NCBI RefSeq assembly: GCF_014653195.1
Contig: NZ_BNAH01000002.1
Location: 186,377 to 250,376, forward strand
Origin: Thalassotalea profundi
GTDB taxonomy: Bacteria > Pseudomonadota > Gammaproteobacteria > Enterobacterales > Alteromonadaceae
DNA: 64,000 nucleotides
Direction of reading: 5' to 3'
Shown one piece after another: positions 17,972-27,015 of this stretch. Each line of letters begins with the position of its first letter. Position 1 is the stretch's first letter. A program made the translations under genes and the position numbers. Below the pieces are notes generated by a model, which made no database searches, was not told the DNA's origin, and worked only from the letters and a program-made list of their open reading frames with translations.

Positions 17972-19171
17972 CTACGACGCTGATTTAAACATGTTTTTGT
18001 TTATAAATTCATGGGAATGCTGTTGTTCTTCTTGCTTTACCTTTTCAGTAAGCAAGGGAAGCTTCATACAAAAGTGAGCTCCTTCACCAGCATCACTTAG
18101 CAACTGAACATCACCTTGATGAGCATTTACGACCGATTTGACCACTGCAAGTCCCAAACCTGTACCATTTACTCTTGAGGTATAAAACGGCTCAAATATT
18201 TTATTGGCTAACGCACTTTCTATACCTTTTCCATTATCTATCACGCTGATAAAGGCATGTTCATTATGACAGCGAGATTCTATGCGAATTTCCGCTTGAT
18301 CTGGGATCACTTGTAAGGCGTTGTGAATTAAATTTACAATAGCGCCACTAAGAGCGCGCTTATTACCTAGTATTTGGCAATCATCAGGGCAAGGTTTAAT
18401 AATCAGTTTTGCATTAGCTTTTTTAATTAACGCTTCAACACTGTTACTTGACTCTAACACTAATTGATTAATAGAAATGGGCTCAACTACTTGCTGCTTA
18501 CCGCTTTTAGCAAATAACAACATATCGTTTACTTGCTGTTCAAGATCTTCTAATCTCGACATTAATTTATGCTGAAAGGCTTCCCTATCTTCTGTTTTTA
18601 ACGTTTTATTTTTTAAGTTAGCTCCATATAGCATTGCCGCGGACAAAGGGGTTCTTATCTGATGAGCAAGCTTAGAGACCATTTGCCCTAAAGAAGACAA
18701 ACGTTGCAATTGCCCTAACTTATCTTGCAATAATCTAGTTTCAGTTAAATCGGTAATAAGTATTAATTGACCGGGTTGATCAACAAGAGGGGTAATTTCA
18801 AGCTTCACTCGACGACCATCTTTTAGTGAAACTTCATGCCAATCATCTGCTCTAGGTTTAAATGAACGACGAATTACATCAAACCACGGCTGTCCTAAAA
18901 TAGGTTCATCAAGTAACTGACTCGCTATTTTATTAATTTTTATAACAATGCCATCGCCATCAAGCAACACCATACCTGAGGGCATAACATTAATAACTTG
19001 TGCCAACTGTTCCGATTGCTGACGTAATAATGCTAATTCACCATGGTAGCTTTCACGCTGTAATGTACAGGTGTCATTATAATATTTGGGCGAACGCATA
19101 GACACCTGAGCAGATTTAAGCAAAGGAGATTGATTAATGCTATTGGATTCTGTTGAATATGCCACTGTCAT
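17972..19171 (-). CDS. flrB: FlrB, cytoplasmic sensor histidine kinase
   Basis: FlrB (FleS) phosphorylates FlrC. The 399-residue protein has no membrane segment. A PAS domain is seen at about 60-150 (VINVMPSGMVLLDGDGIVIKIN), a HisKA domain with phospho-acceptor His in MVSKLAHQIRTPLSAAML (about 170-185), and a complete ATPase domain: N box LIHNALQV, VIDNGKGIE and GTGLGLAVVKS. The His and ATP motifs are intact. The signal it senses is unknown in the family. A sigma-54-like box lies upstream, separating it from flrA. Confidence 0.94.
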   Translation of the reverse strand: MTVAYSTESNSINQSPLLKSAQVSMRSPKYYNDTCTLQRESYHGELALLRQQSEQLAQVINVMPSGMVLLDGDGIVIKINKIASQLLDEPILGQPWFDVIRRSFKPRADDWHEVSLKDGRRVKLEITPLVDQPGQLILITDLTETRLLQDKLGQLQRLSSLGQMVSKLAHQIRTPLSAAMLYGANLKNKTLKTEDREAFQHKLMSRLEDLEQQVNDMLLFAKSGKQQVVEPISINQLVLESSNSVEALIKKANAKLIIKPCPDDCQILGNKRALSGAIVNLIHNALQVIPDQAEIRIESRCHNEHAFISVIDNGKGIESALANKIFEPFYTSRVNGTGLGLAVVKSVVNAHQGDVQLLSDAGEGAHFCMKLPLLTEKVKQEEQQHSHEFINKNMFKSAS

Positions 19172-19205
19172 AATTCTTACCTATTTAACGATAACAACCA
19201 AACAA

Positions 19206-19221
19206 TGCACTTTTCATACCA
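19206..19221 (-). promoter_or_regulatory. Candidate sigma-54 promoter of flrBC
   Basis: The minus strand reads TGGTATGAAAAGTGCA, with GG and GC 10 bases apart as required. It ends 35 bases before the flrB start, in the 206-base gap after flrA. FlrA-dependent sigma-54 transcription of flrBC is established in Vibrio cholerae, which makes this match credible although two -12 positions deviate. Confidence 0.65.
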
Positions 19222-19377
19222 CAACAAAAACACCTATAAAACATACACTTAAAGTATGAGTTATGAGTAATTGATTATGTCAAATAATTGGCTTAAACAA
19301 GCTGGAGTTGTCAATACCCAAGGATAAGAGAGGGGTTAAAACTGTAAGTATAGAGAAACCACTAACGTTTCTTTATA

Positions 19378-20880
19378 TCAGTTTTTTTGTAGATTATATT
19401 TACGCATTTTTTCAACTAACGTCGTGCGACGCATACCCAATAACTCTGCCGATCGCGCCACTACCCAATCATTTTTATCTAACGCTTGGGTGATCATAGA
19501 CACTTCTATATCAGCGAGTAATTCTTTTAAATTAACTCCTTCATTAGGCAGTAAATCAAGCGCTTTATTAGTAGTCTCAGAATTTTCTTCATCATCAAAT
19601 GCGTCATCTTCAAATGAATCATCGTCGTCATAATCAAAGCCCGCAAATAACTCATTAATAGCTTCACGTTCTTGCAATTCTTCAGGGTATTGCGGCTGAT
19701 ATTCTTCCACATCAATATGACGATATTTAGCGGGCAACTCGCTTACATTAACGATTTGCTCACCAAACATAATGATCATGCGCTCAATTAAATTTGATAG
19801 TTCTCTAACGTTACCTGCCCAATCATGTTCTTGTAATGAAGCAATAGCCTGTTCAGTAAACCTGACTGACTTACCCTGTTCATGCTCAAAGCGTGTAATT
19901 AACTCCTGTAATAACAAAGGAATATCTTCTTTACGCTCTCTTAATGAAGGTGTTTCTATAGGAAAAACATTCAATCGATAATACAAATCTTCTCTGAATT
20001 CATTGGTTTTGATCATGCTTTCTAAATGCTGATGAGTAGCCGCTATAATACGAACATCAGCTTTAATGCTTTTTGCTCCGCCAACACGTTCAAAGGTTCT
20101 TTCTTGTAAGACACGTAAGAGTTTGACCTGCATCGGCTGTGGCATATCACCGATTTCATCAAGAAATAAAGTACCGCCTTCAGCTAACTCAAATCGCCCT
20201 TTTCTTGTAGAAATAGCGCCAGTAAATGCCCCTTTCTCATGACCAAATAATTCACTTTCCAATAAATCAGGTGGAATTGCGCCACAATTAACCGGAACAA
20301 AAGGACCTTTTTGTCGCTCAGATAAATTATGGATATTGCGAGCAACTACTTCTTTACCTGTACCTGACTCCCCCAAAATTAATACATTCGCTTGTGTACT
20401 TGCCACTTGCTCAATTAAGAAACGTACTTGTTGCATGGCACTACTAGCACCAACTAATGAGCGAAATAATAAACTATTACCTGCATTTTTAACGCGCTTA
20501 TTCGGCATTTTATTATGATACTGATGACAATGATGGATCATCTCAGTCAGTTGCGCATAGTTTAAGGGGGTAGTTACATCACCCAACAAATTAACACGAT
20601 CAATAATTGCATGTTTATCAACCACATCATGGGTGATAAAAGGACAGGCAGGGTGAGCTTTAACTATATCGGCTAAATTATCTGATACGTTACCAGACAG
20701 TATCACGGTGAGAATATTTTCATGTCTTGCAAAATATTGCTCAACTTCATCTTCATTACAGCAATAAAAATGCTCTCCAATAAATGCAAGAACGGTTGCT
20801 AATTGCTCTTGTCGAGAGCTTTGATTATCAACAACTAAAATATATTTTTGACCTTGCATAATAGATTGAAAAACCGACAA
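19378..20880 (-). CDS. flrA: FlrA/FleQ, master sigma-54 activator of flagellar genes
   Basis: FlrA (FleQ) heads the polar flagellar hierarchy. The 500-residue protein has an N-terminal FleQ domain (about 10-120) resembling a receiver but lacking the phospho-Asp. The motif [10 protein letters not shown] (about 133-142) follows, whose Arg belongs to the c-di-GMP site known in Pseudomonas FleQ. The AAA+ core has [21 protein letters not shown] and [14 protein letters not shown] very acidic linker (about 405-450, many Asp/Glu) precedes the C-terminal [21 protein letters not shown]. The acidic linker is longer than I would expect in FleQ. It is divergent from the glycosylation island. Confidence 0.95.
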   Translation of the reverse strand: MSVFQSIMQGQKYILVVDNQSSRQEQLATVLAFIGEHFYCCNEDEVEQYFARHENILTVILSGNVSDNLADIVKAHPACPFITHDVVDKHAIIDRVNLLGDVTTPLNYAQLTEMIHHCHQYHNKMPNKRVKNAGNSLLFRSLVGASSAMQQVRFLIEQVASTQANVLILGESGTGKEVVARNIHNLSERQKGPFVPVNCGAIPPDLLESELFGHEKGAFTGAISTRKGRFELAEGGTLFLDEIGDMPQPMQVKLLRVLQERTFERVGGAKSIKADVRIIAATHQHLESMIKTNEFREDLYYRLNVFPIETPSLRERKEDIPLLLQELITRFEHEQGKSVRFTEQAIASLQEHDWAGNVRELSNLIERMIIMFGEQIVNVSELPAKYRHIDVEEYQPQYPEELQEREAINELFAGFDYDDDDSFEDDAFDDEENSETTNKALDLLPNEGVNLKELLADIEVSMITQALDKNDWVVARSAELLGMRRTTLVEKMRKYNLQKN

Positions 20881-21021
20881 TTTATATTAATTATGTAATG
20901 ATTCTAACCCGTAGAGATAATCTTTCAACAAAAAATTGACACCAATTTGTCATTTATTTGACTAAACAATAGATTTATAACGATAAAATGACGAAATTAA
21001 CGAATTTATTTATACAACAAT

Positions 21022-21037
21022 TGGCGTGTAATTTGCT
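21022..21037 (+). promoter_or_regulatory. Sigma-54 promoter of the maf / radical-SAM operon
   Basis: TGGCGTGTAATTTGCT matches the -24/-12 consensus (TGGCAY-N5-TTGCW) apart from one base. It lies 109 bases before the first maf ATG, in the 266-base gap divergent from flrA, and predicts a start of transcription near 21048. It places the plus-strand glycosylation genes under flagellar control. Confidence 0.8.
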
Positions 21038-21146
21038 TTTACTCATTAATAATAGCGATTTACAATAATCAATATTCTTTTTAACGTCGCAATGCTATAT
21101 CCTCAGGTTAAGAAGAGAAAGCTGAATAAAGTAATTAGGACTTTTT

Positions 21147-23657
21147 ATGAGCGAAAGACAAGCGCAATTCGAACAATATCAGGTAAGTAAATTCGACGAT
21201 CCATATTTATATTCAGTAAACCGCAATGTCTTCGAAAAGAATAGTGCAAAAATTATCTTTGATAATTTCTATGACAAACGTCTATGGGATGAAGATTATT
21301 TTTATATTATTCTAGGGTGTGATTCAGGTCTCTTAACCAATTATGTATTAGAACATGGCCTTGCAAAAGGTTCTCGCTACCTATTTATTGACTCTGAACA
21401 CGTTCTTGAAAACCTTAAAAATCAATTAAGCTTTACCGATTGGCATGACAACGTAGCCTTCGCCACACTTAGCACTTGGGAGGTTGAAGCCGAAAAATTT
21501 AATTTGCAAGCTTATATGTACACTGACAACGTTAGGTATATAAAATCGTTAGCAGCCAATGACGGCTTTGATGACTATTATTATCAAGCGAATACTGAGA
21601 TTTCTTTAAAATTAGAAACCCAACAACATTATACAATGGTGAGCTTGTATCGCTCACCATTTGTTATTAAACAAATTATAAATTTAGCTGATAATCTTAA
21701 TCCCATGATTGCTTTAAAAGATAAATTTAAAGGAATGGATTGTATTATTTTAGGTGGGGGCCCTTCTCTCGACGAAATAATTGATAAGCTGAATTCACTT
21801 GAAAATAAAGTAGTAATCATTGCGGTTTCTCGAATTGCTAAGCGTTTGCTTAGCGAGAATATATCACCGCATTTTGTCATTTCAGTTGACCCACACGAAG
21901 TTAGTTTTGATGTCAGTAAAGAAATGCTAGAAATGGCCGATGAGTCTATATTTTTACACTCAACTTATGTAGTGCCTGTTCTACTTGGGCAATGGCGGGG
22001 TGTAAGCTTTCATGATGGTTTACGAGTTCCTTGGCCAAGTGAGCTATCAAAAGACAATACTCATTTAGCCGGTCCAACCGTGACTAATTCCGCAATTTCT
22101 GCGGCTGTTGATTTTGGCTTCAAACGAATTTTCCTTTCAGGCGTTGATTTATGTTATTCCAGCGATGGTAATACCCATGCTAAAGGTAGTAATGAAGCAA
22201 AGGTTGGCCCTGTTTTAGGTAAGCGTGAACAATGGGTGCAAACATACAGCGGTAAAATGGCAGAAACCATGTTGACTTTTATTCATGCGACTCAAACCAT
22301 TGAAGACCAAGCTAAACAAGCCCTTAAAAAAGGTGCTCAACTGTATAACCTATCCCCCAATGCAGCAAAAATAGACAGCATTCTATTAGCAAATTTTGAT
22401 GATATTAACTTTACTAAAGAAGATTTAATAAGTCCTATCATCAACAAAATAAAAAACAAATACAGTAAAATAAGTACACAACAATTTACTGATGTAACAA
22501 ATGATATAGATCGTCTAGTAGATGAGTTTGACGAAATAACAGCAATTGTTGAACAAGCAATCATCGACAATAGTAATTTATATAAAACCTACGACAATGA
22601 ACTCGAAAATGCCAATATCAAACAACGTATTGATGAAGCAGAAGAAACCTTAAATACCACTTATAAAGAAACAAGTACTTTTTTAAAAAAATACGGTATC
22701 CATCGTTTTATTCGAATTGCTCGAACTGACGGAGACTTAGAGTGGTCTGATGAAGAAATGGAGGAAGTTGGCAGAGCGTATTATCAATGCTTCATTGACA
22801 ATATTAATGAGTTAAAGCCTTTATTAACTGCTGCAAAGAAAAAAATTGAATTACGTATAAAAGAAACACAACCTCAATTAGATTACCATGAAATATTCCA
22901 ACTATGGCGCAGCGAACATCATTTTGGCCGCGCTCACCACTGGAAAATTAAAAATCCAGAACTTTATCAAGAGCTTAATGATATTGATAAGAAAGAACTA
23001 GATACTCAAATCGACGAATACTTTAAGGTATTAGAAAATACAGATACATATCATTTAAAACGTACGCAAGAACAAAGTAGTTTAACGGGCATTAACCGAA
23101 AAGCTGTTTACATGTTCAATGCAAAAAACAGTGATGGATTAGCATCTTTAGTCGAAAACCTTAAAAAACTAGAATATAATCAAAAACATAATAAGAACAC
23201 ACTACAAAAACATGAAAATTTAGATCAATTGATTTTATTGTGCTCTGGTTATTTAGCTTTATTACAAGGCCACTATCAAGAAGCATTAGACAAATTTTAT
23301 CTGTTGGATGAACAGCATTTATCTGAAGATGAACTCATCCAAATTTCAGTTTTAGAAATAGATTTAAACCATTATCAACAAGCTGAAAACTCACTTAAAA
23401 AATTGGCCGAGTTAACACCCGCATATCAGCCACAATATGCCACTATATTAAAACTTAATAAAAAAATGACGGAAGCTGAAAGTGTTTATTTAGGGTATTT
23501 AGAACAACAAAGCCACGATATAAAAGTATGGTTAGCTTTGGCTAATCTCTATTTGGAAAATAATGCAATAGCACCTGCTAAAGAAGCTTTTGAAAAAGTA
23601 AAAATACTCGATCCAAGCAATATTGAAGCACAACAGTTTTTCGACAGTTTACAATAG
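21147..23657 (+). CDS. Maf-type flagellin glycosyltransferase (DUF115) with C-terminal TPR repeats
   Basis: Maf proteins (DUF115, 6-hydroxymethylpterin pyrophosphokinase MptE-like fold) are needed to attach nonulosonic acids to flagellin and are thought to be the glycosyltransferases. The 836-residue protein has an N-terminal Maf domain, then the DUF115 core with CIILGGGPSLDEI (about 193-205), SPHFVISVDPHE (about 243-254) and RIFLSGVDLCY (about 327-337). A helical region follows (about 430-650). The tail (about 690-835) shows TPR-like repeats such as LLQGHYQEALDKFYLLDEQH and WLALANLYLENNAIAPAKEA. The start has a TAGGA site 6 bases upstream. Its target glycan is inferred from the legionaminic genes nearby. 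Confidence 0.88.
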   Translation: MSERQAQFEQYQVSKFDDPYLYSVNRNVFEKNSAKIIFDNFYDKRLWDEDYFYIILGCDSGLLTNYVLEHGLAKGSRYLFIDSEHVLENLKNQLSFTDWHDNVAFATLSTWEVEAEKFNLQAYMYTDNVRYIKSLAANDGFDDYYYQANTEISLKLETQQHYTMVSLYRSPFVIKQIINLADNLNPMIALKDKFKGMDCIILGGGPSLDEIIDKLNSLENKVVIIAVSRIAKRLLSENISPHFVISVDPHEVSFDVSKEMLEMADESIFLHSTYVVPVLLGQWRGVSFHDGLRVPWPSELSKDNTHLAGPTVTNSAISAAVDFGFKRIFLSGVDLCYSSDGNTHAKGSNEAKVGPVLGKREQWVQTYSGKMAETMLTFIHATQTIEDQAKQALKKGAQLYNLSPNAAKIDSILLANFDDINFTKEDLISPIINKIKNKYSKISTQQFTDVTNDIDRLVDEFDEITAIVEQAIIDNSNLYKTYDNELENANIKQRIDEAEETLNTTYKETSTFLKKYGIHRFIRIARTDGDLEWSDEEMEEVGRAYYQCFIDNINELKPLLTAAKKKIELRIKETQPQLDYHEIFQLWRSEHHFGRAHHWKIKNPELYQELNDIDKKELDTQIDEYFKVLENTDTYHLKRTQEQSSLTGINRKAVYMFNAKNSDGLASLVENLKKLEYNQKHNKNTLQKHENLDQLILLCSGYLALLQGHYQEALDKFYLLDEQHLSEDELIQISVLEIDLNHYQQAENSLKKLAELTPAYQPQYATILKLNKKMTEAESVYLGYLEQQSHDIKVWLALANLYLENNAIAPAKEAFEKVKILDPSNIEAQQFFDSLQ

Positions 23658-23734
23658 TTATCCCTAATGGAAACATGTAATACGCCGATATAAATTTATA
23701 GATTAAAATATTTGACTAAGAATAAGGAATATCC

Positions 23735-23908
23735 ATGAGCAACTTATTAAAAGGTAACTTCACGACAAAAAAAGAAGTTAAAAAGCCTGAAGAAAATACT
23801 GAAAAAGACAGCACACAACAAGCATTCAAAAAAGCAGCATTAAATTCAATTGGCGGTTCAATGGTGTATGTTGAACGTACCGATTTAACCTGGGATGGTG
23901 AGGAATAA
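23735..23908 (+). CDS. Small 57-residue protein in the glycosylation operon, unrecognised
   Basis: A 57-codon frame starts at an ATG with an AAGGA site 7 bases upstream, 77 bases after maf1 and 109 bases before maf2. I do not recognise it. The N-terminal 37 residues are highly charged and Lys/Glu-rich (MSNLLKGNFTTKKEVKKPEE onward). A short hydrophobic-polar tail follows with a Gly-Gly pair at 40-41 and ends VYVERTDLTWDGEE. It has no cysteine, signal peptide or membrane segment. Good ribosome site, position and non-random ending make it likely to be a real gene. It could be a small modification substrate, a protein partner of Maf or the radical SAM enzyme, or a regulator; none is shown. Confidence 0.7.
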   Translation: MSNLLKGNFTTKKEVKKPEENTEKDSTQQAFKKAALNSIGGSMVYVERTDLTWDGEE

Positions 23909-24017
23909 TAGGACTAAGTTCTAAACCCTAGTTTAAGAAAAGTAATAATCTAGATTTATACTGGCTAAAGTATTGGCTTTAATTTTCTACTCGTACTAAA
24001 TCTACATATGGTGATTT

Positions 24018-25049
24018 ATGGATCAGAATAATCTAAATACAAAGTTTGTCGATGTTGTTTCACAAATTACTGATATTGGAAAAAATTGGCATAGTAACGA
24101 CCTTATCGTCAACGCCAAAAACAATCTGCCTTTTTGTAAAAAAAGTTTTAAAGACTTGCCTCCTTTATCTGAACTAAAACAACGTTCAGCTATTGTTGTC
24201 AGTGCAGGTCCTAGTTTGCATAAATATAATGTTTTACAAAAACTTAAAGCATCCAATTATAACGGTAGTGTTGTTGTCGTTGATGGTTCATTGGTTAAAT
24301 GTTTAAAAAATGGCATCATTCCAGACTATGTACTAACTTTAGATCCACATCCAACTAGAATGGTTCGTTGGTTTGGTGATAATGATTTTGAAGAAAATAC
24401 CCGCCACGATGATTATTTTTCTAGACAAGACCTCGATGTTGAATTTAGAAATAATTCAATTAGAGAGAACCAAGAAAATATAGAATTGATCAATAAGTAC
24501 GCCTCTCAAATTAAACTTATTATTTGTTCATCAGCACCAAAAAATGTTGTTGATCGTGCCAGAGAAGCTGGTTTTGATATGTACTGGTGGAACCCTATTG
24601 TTGATGCTCCACAAAACCCTGAAAGCTTAACTCGACAAATTTATAATATTAATAAAAAGTCATGTATGAATACTGGTGGTACAGTTGGAACTGCCGCTTG
24701 GGTTTTTGCTAACGCCATATTAAAAATACCAAAAATAGGCATAACAGGCATGGATTTGGGTTACCACAGTGATACTCCGATAGAAATGACACAGACGTAT
24801 TACGAATTGCAAGAGTTTGTTAATTCTCCGGAAGAGCTAGCACAACTATTCCCGCGATTCACTTTTCCATTAACAGGCGAAGAGTTTTATACGGATCCGA
24901 CTTATTACTGGTACCGTAAAAATTTTCTTGATCTTCATAGTCGCTCAGCAGGCAATACTTATAATTGTTCCGAATCAGGTACGCTTTTTGCTAGTGATAA
25001 TAGTATTAACTGCATCCCATTTGATGTTTTTTTAAACAAAGGGTTCTAA
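24018..25049 (+). CDS. Second Maf-type (DUF115) flagellin modification protein
   Basis: This 343-residue protein is a short DUF115/Maf protein: essentially the catalytic core without the long N-terminal and TPR parts of the first Maf. The nucleotide-sugar-type motif AIVVSAGPSLHKYNVL lies at about 56-71. IIPDYVLTLDPHP (about 97-109) and PKIGITGMDLGYHSD (about 238-252) follow, all matching the blocks in the 836-residue Maf. A GGTGA ribosome site precedes the ATG. Only 3 bases separate it from the radical SAM gene, so the two are coupled. It may add a different sugar or act on a different flagellin than Maf1. Confidence 0.83.
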   Translation: MDQNNLNTKFVDVVSQITDIGKNWHSNDLIVNAKNNLPFCKKSFKDLPPLSELKQRSAIVVSAGPSLHKYNVLQKLKASNYNGSVVVVDGSLVKCLKNGIIPDYVLTLDPHPTRMVRWFGDNDFEENTRHDDYFSRQDLDVEFRNNSIRENQENIELINKYASQIKLIICSSAPKNVVDRAREAGFDMYWWNPIVDAPQNPESLTRQIYNINKKSCMNTGGTVGTAAWVFANAILKIPKIGITGMDLGYHSDTPIEMTQTYYELQEFVNSPEELAQLFPRFTFPLTGEEFYTDPTYYWYRKNFLDLHSRSAGNTYNCSESGTLFASDNSINCIPFDVFLNKGF

Positions 25050-25052
25050 CTC

Positions 25053-26627
25053 ATGGCTAAAATTTTATTTATCAATCCTGTGGTACGTGAAGAAGATGTC
25101 CCTCGTCATATTCCTTATGGTATAGCCCTACTTGCAGCAATAGCTATGAAGAAAGGACATTTAGTCCAAGTTTATGATGCAAATGCACATCGTCTGCCTC
25201 TAGAAACTATTGTAGAAGTGTGCCAAGCCGATGATTGGGATGCTGTTTGTATTGGGGGCCTTACAACTACTTACAACTATATAAAAAAAGCATGTAAATT
25301 AATCAAACAGGCTGCGCCTAAAGCCCAACTAATAGCTGGTGGTGGCTTTCTAACAAGTATGCCTACTGAAATTTTTAAATGGCTGCCTGAAATTGACGTT
25401 GGCTGTATTGGAGAGTCATTTGAAACTTTCCCTGCCGTGCTAGAAAAGATAGATAATAAAGATTTCGACTATTCCACTGTCTTGGGTGTTATTCACCGTG
25501 ATTTAACTGGCAAAAGTTTTTTAACCCCTGTACGCCCTAACATTCATGATTTAGATACCTTACCTTGGCCAGCTTGGGAGTTATTCCCACTTGATATTTA
25601 TTTTGCAAACTCTGCTAACTTATTCAGTGAAGAATCATTTACATCTAAACGCCGAATGGATATTAATGGTAGTTTTGGTTGTGGATTAACCTGTAAATAT
25701 TGTTGGCACTTAGGTACAACGGGTGACATGTTAATAGAAGAAAACGAAGAAGGTGAGAATGATGTTGTCTTTACCTATGGTCGTAATATTCGTTATCACA
25801 GCCCTGATTATATCGTGAGTATGGTCAAACATTTATATGACACTTACGATATAGATTTTGCCGCATTTATTGATGAAAATTTGATGACAATGGATGTTGC
25901 AAGTAAAGGCACATGGCTAAAAGAACTTTGTGCAAAGTGGATTGAAGCAGGGTTACAACCTACTTGTCGTCAAAAAGGCATCCCTCATGATGAAAACTGT
26001 AAAGGCGTTCATTGGAATGGCACCTCGCATGCAGGCTTACATCGGCCGGATACCTTAAAATTGATGTATGAAGCTGGTTGTACTCACTTAGTTTATGGAC
26101 TTGAGTCATTCGATCCTTATATTTTAAGAAATCTAGGTAAAGGCTCTAATGCTCGTAAAAATAAGCAAAGTATTGCTACTTGCTTGGCATCAGGAATCAA
26201 ACCTATTCCCAATATAATTATTGGCTTCCCTGAAGAAACCTTTGAAAGTGTCCGCAATACGATTAATGCCCTCATCGAATTAGGCATCACCGCTAAGCCT
26301 CACTTTGCTACCGCTTATCCGGGTTCAGAATGGTATTACGCTTATAAAGATTCAATTTTAGCGCAATATAATGGGGATTTAGAAGCCTATATTATGGACC
26401 TTGGTGATGCGAGTAAAATAACAGCAACTATTTCTCAAAAGTTTTCACCTGTTCAGTTACTTGGTTTACAACAGATAGTCTATTTAAAAGAGTTACGTCT
26501 GTTAGACTTGTCTGAGCAACACTGGGCACCGGTACAGCAACACTTATCGCCAGTAGTTGAACCCAAAACCTCATTTAATTTAAGGCCAGTCAAAGAAGCA
26601 GGACCACTGGCCATTAAAGTAGGTTAA
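25053..26627 (+). CDS. Cobalamin-binding radical SAM enzyme, putative glycan modification
   Basis: The 524-residue protein has a Rossmann-type B12-binding domain (about 1-135: AKILFINPVVREEDVPRHIPYG, WDAVCIGGLTTTY, AQLIAGGGFLTS). A radical SAM domain follows with the 4Fe-4S motif CxxxCxxC at C210, C214, C217 (GCGLTCKYCWHLG) and later LVYGLESFDPYILRNLGKG and NIIIGFPEETFESV, typical of this family. I do not see the DxHxxG corrin ligand motif of methionine synthase, which many B12-rSAM enzymes also lack. Such enzymes often methylate unactivated carbons. The gene follows maf2 by 3 bases, so the likely role is altering the flagellar sugar or its precursor; the substrate is unknown. A strong hairpin follows the stop. 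Confidence 0.85.
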   Translation: MAKILFINPVVREEDVPRHIPYGIALLAAIAMKKGHLVQVYDANAHRLPLETIVEVCQADDWDAVCIGGLTTTYNYIKKACKLIKQAAPKAQLIAGGGFLTSMPTEIFKWLPEIDVGCIGESFETFPAVLEKIDNKDFDYSTVLGVIHRDLTGKSFLTPVRPNIHDLDTLPWPAWELFPLDIYFANSANLFSEESFTSKRRMDINGSFGCGLTCKYCWHLGTTGDMLIEENEEGENDVVFTYGRNIRYHSPDYIVSMVKHLYDTYDIDFAAFIDENLMTMDVASKGTWLKELCAKWIEAGLQPTCRQKGIPHDENCKGVHWNGTSHAGLHRPDTLKLMYEAGCTHLVYGLESFDPYILRNLGKGSNARKNKQSIATCLASGIKPIPNIIIGFPEETFESVRNTINALIELGITAKPHFATAYPGSEWYYAYKDSILAQYNGDLEAYIMDLGDASKITATISQKFSPVQLLGLQQIVYLKELRLLDLSEQHWAPVQQHLSPVVEPKTSFNLRPVKEAGPLAIKVG

Positions 26628-26636
26628 GTATTTTGA

Positions 26637-26671
26637 CGGTTAAACGGAGAGTTATTCTCTTCGTTTAACCG
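26637..26671. terminator. Bidirectional terminator between the radical SAM gene and the converging small gene
   Basis: A 15-base inverted repeat (CGGTTAAACGGAGAG / CTCTTCGTTTAACCG, one wobble pair) with a 5-base loop lies between two converging genes. It starts 9 bases after the radical SAM stop and can serve both strands, though neither side has a long T run. Confidence 0.7.
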
Positions 26672-26691
26672 ACTGTTAGTTATATTTTAAG

Positions 26692-26940
26692 TTAGTTTTT
26701 AGCTAAGAGCTGATGAAGATTAGGTTTAAGCTGTTGTTCTATTGATTCAATACGACGTGCTGTGTTTGTTGCATTTTCATCAACTTTTTCTAAGGTTTTA
26801 AGTACCTGCGTTAATTGTGTATTTATTATTTGATTCTGCTTAGTCAGTTGTTGGTTATTTAAAAGTAATGATATTACAGCAATCGATAATGCGGTGATGA
26901 TAGCGATAATAGCTAAATTATTTAACGAGTTGATTTTCAT
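26692..26940 (-). CDS. Small membrane-anchored coiled-coil protein, function unknown
   Basis: The 82-residue product has one N-terminal membrane helix (about 8-28: LAIIAIITALSIAVISLLL). A helical, Gln/Asn/Thr-rich segment with heptad spacing of Leu and Ile follows (QQLTKQNQIINTQLTQVLKT to SIEQQLKP). I do not recognise a family. The start has an AGGA-like site in the leader. It converges with the radical SAM gene and lies about 75 bases before legF, read in the same direction, so it may end the legF operon transcript. A role in holding the glycosylation enzymes at the membrane is conceivable but unsupported. Confidence 0.65.
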   Translation of the reverse strand: MKINSLNNLAIIAIITALSIAVISLLLNNQQLTKQNQIINTQLTQVLKTLEKVDENATNTARRIESIEQQLKPNLHQLLAKN

Positions 26941-27015
26941 AATTAGTCCTTTAATTTCACCAAAAATAATTTTGCTTCTCGTATCCTATAAACAACTAGA
27001 GAATATGTCAATTGT

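Noticed and set aside
20937..20952. TGACA-N6-TGTCA dyad upstream of flrA
   Set aside because: Only five bases per arm in AT-rich DNA; chance occurrence is likely and no regulator is recognised.
23940..23980. Possible sigma-54 box before maf2 (TGGCTAAAGTATTGGCT)
   Set aside because: GG and GC are 11 bases apart, not 10, so it would not fit the factor.
23735..26627. Classical RiPP cluster (57-residue precursor with GG leader plus radical SAM maturase)
   Set aside because: No peptidase, ABC exporter or recognition domain is visible, the tail has no cysteine, and the setting is flagellar glycosylation. Kept only as a hypothesis in the findings.
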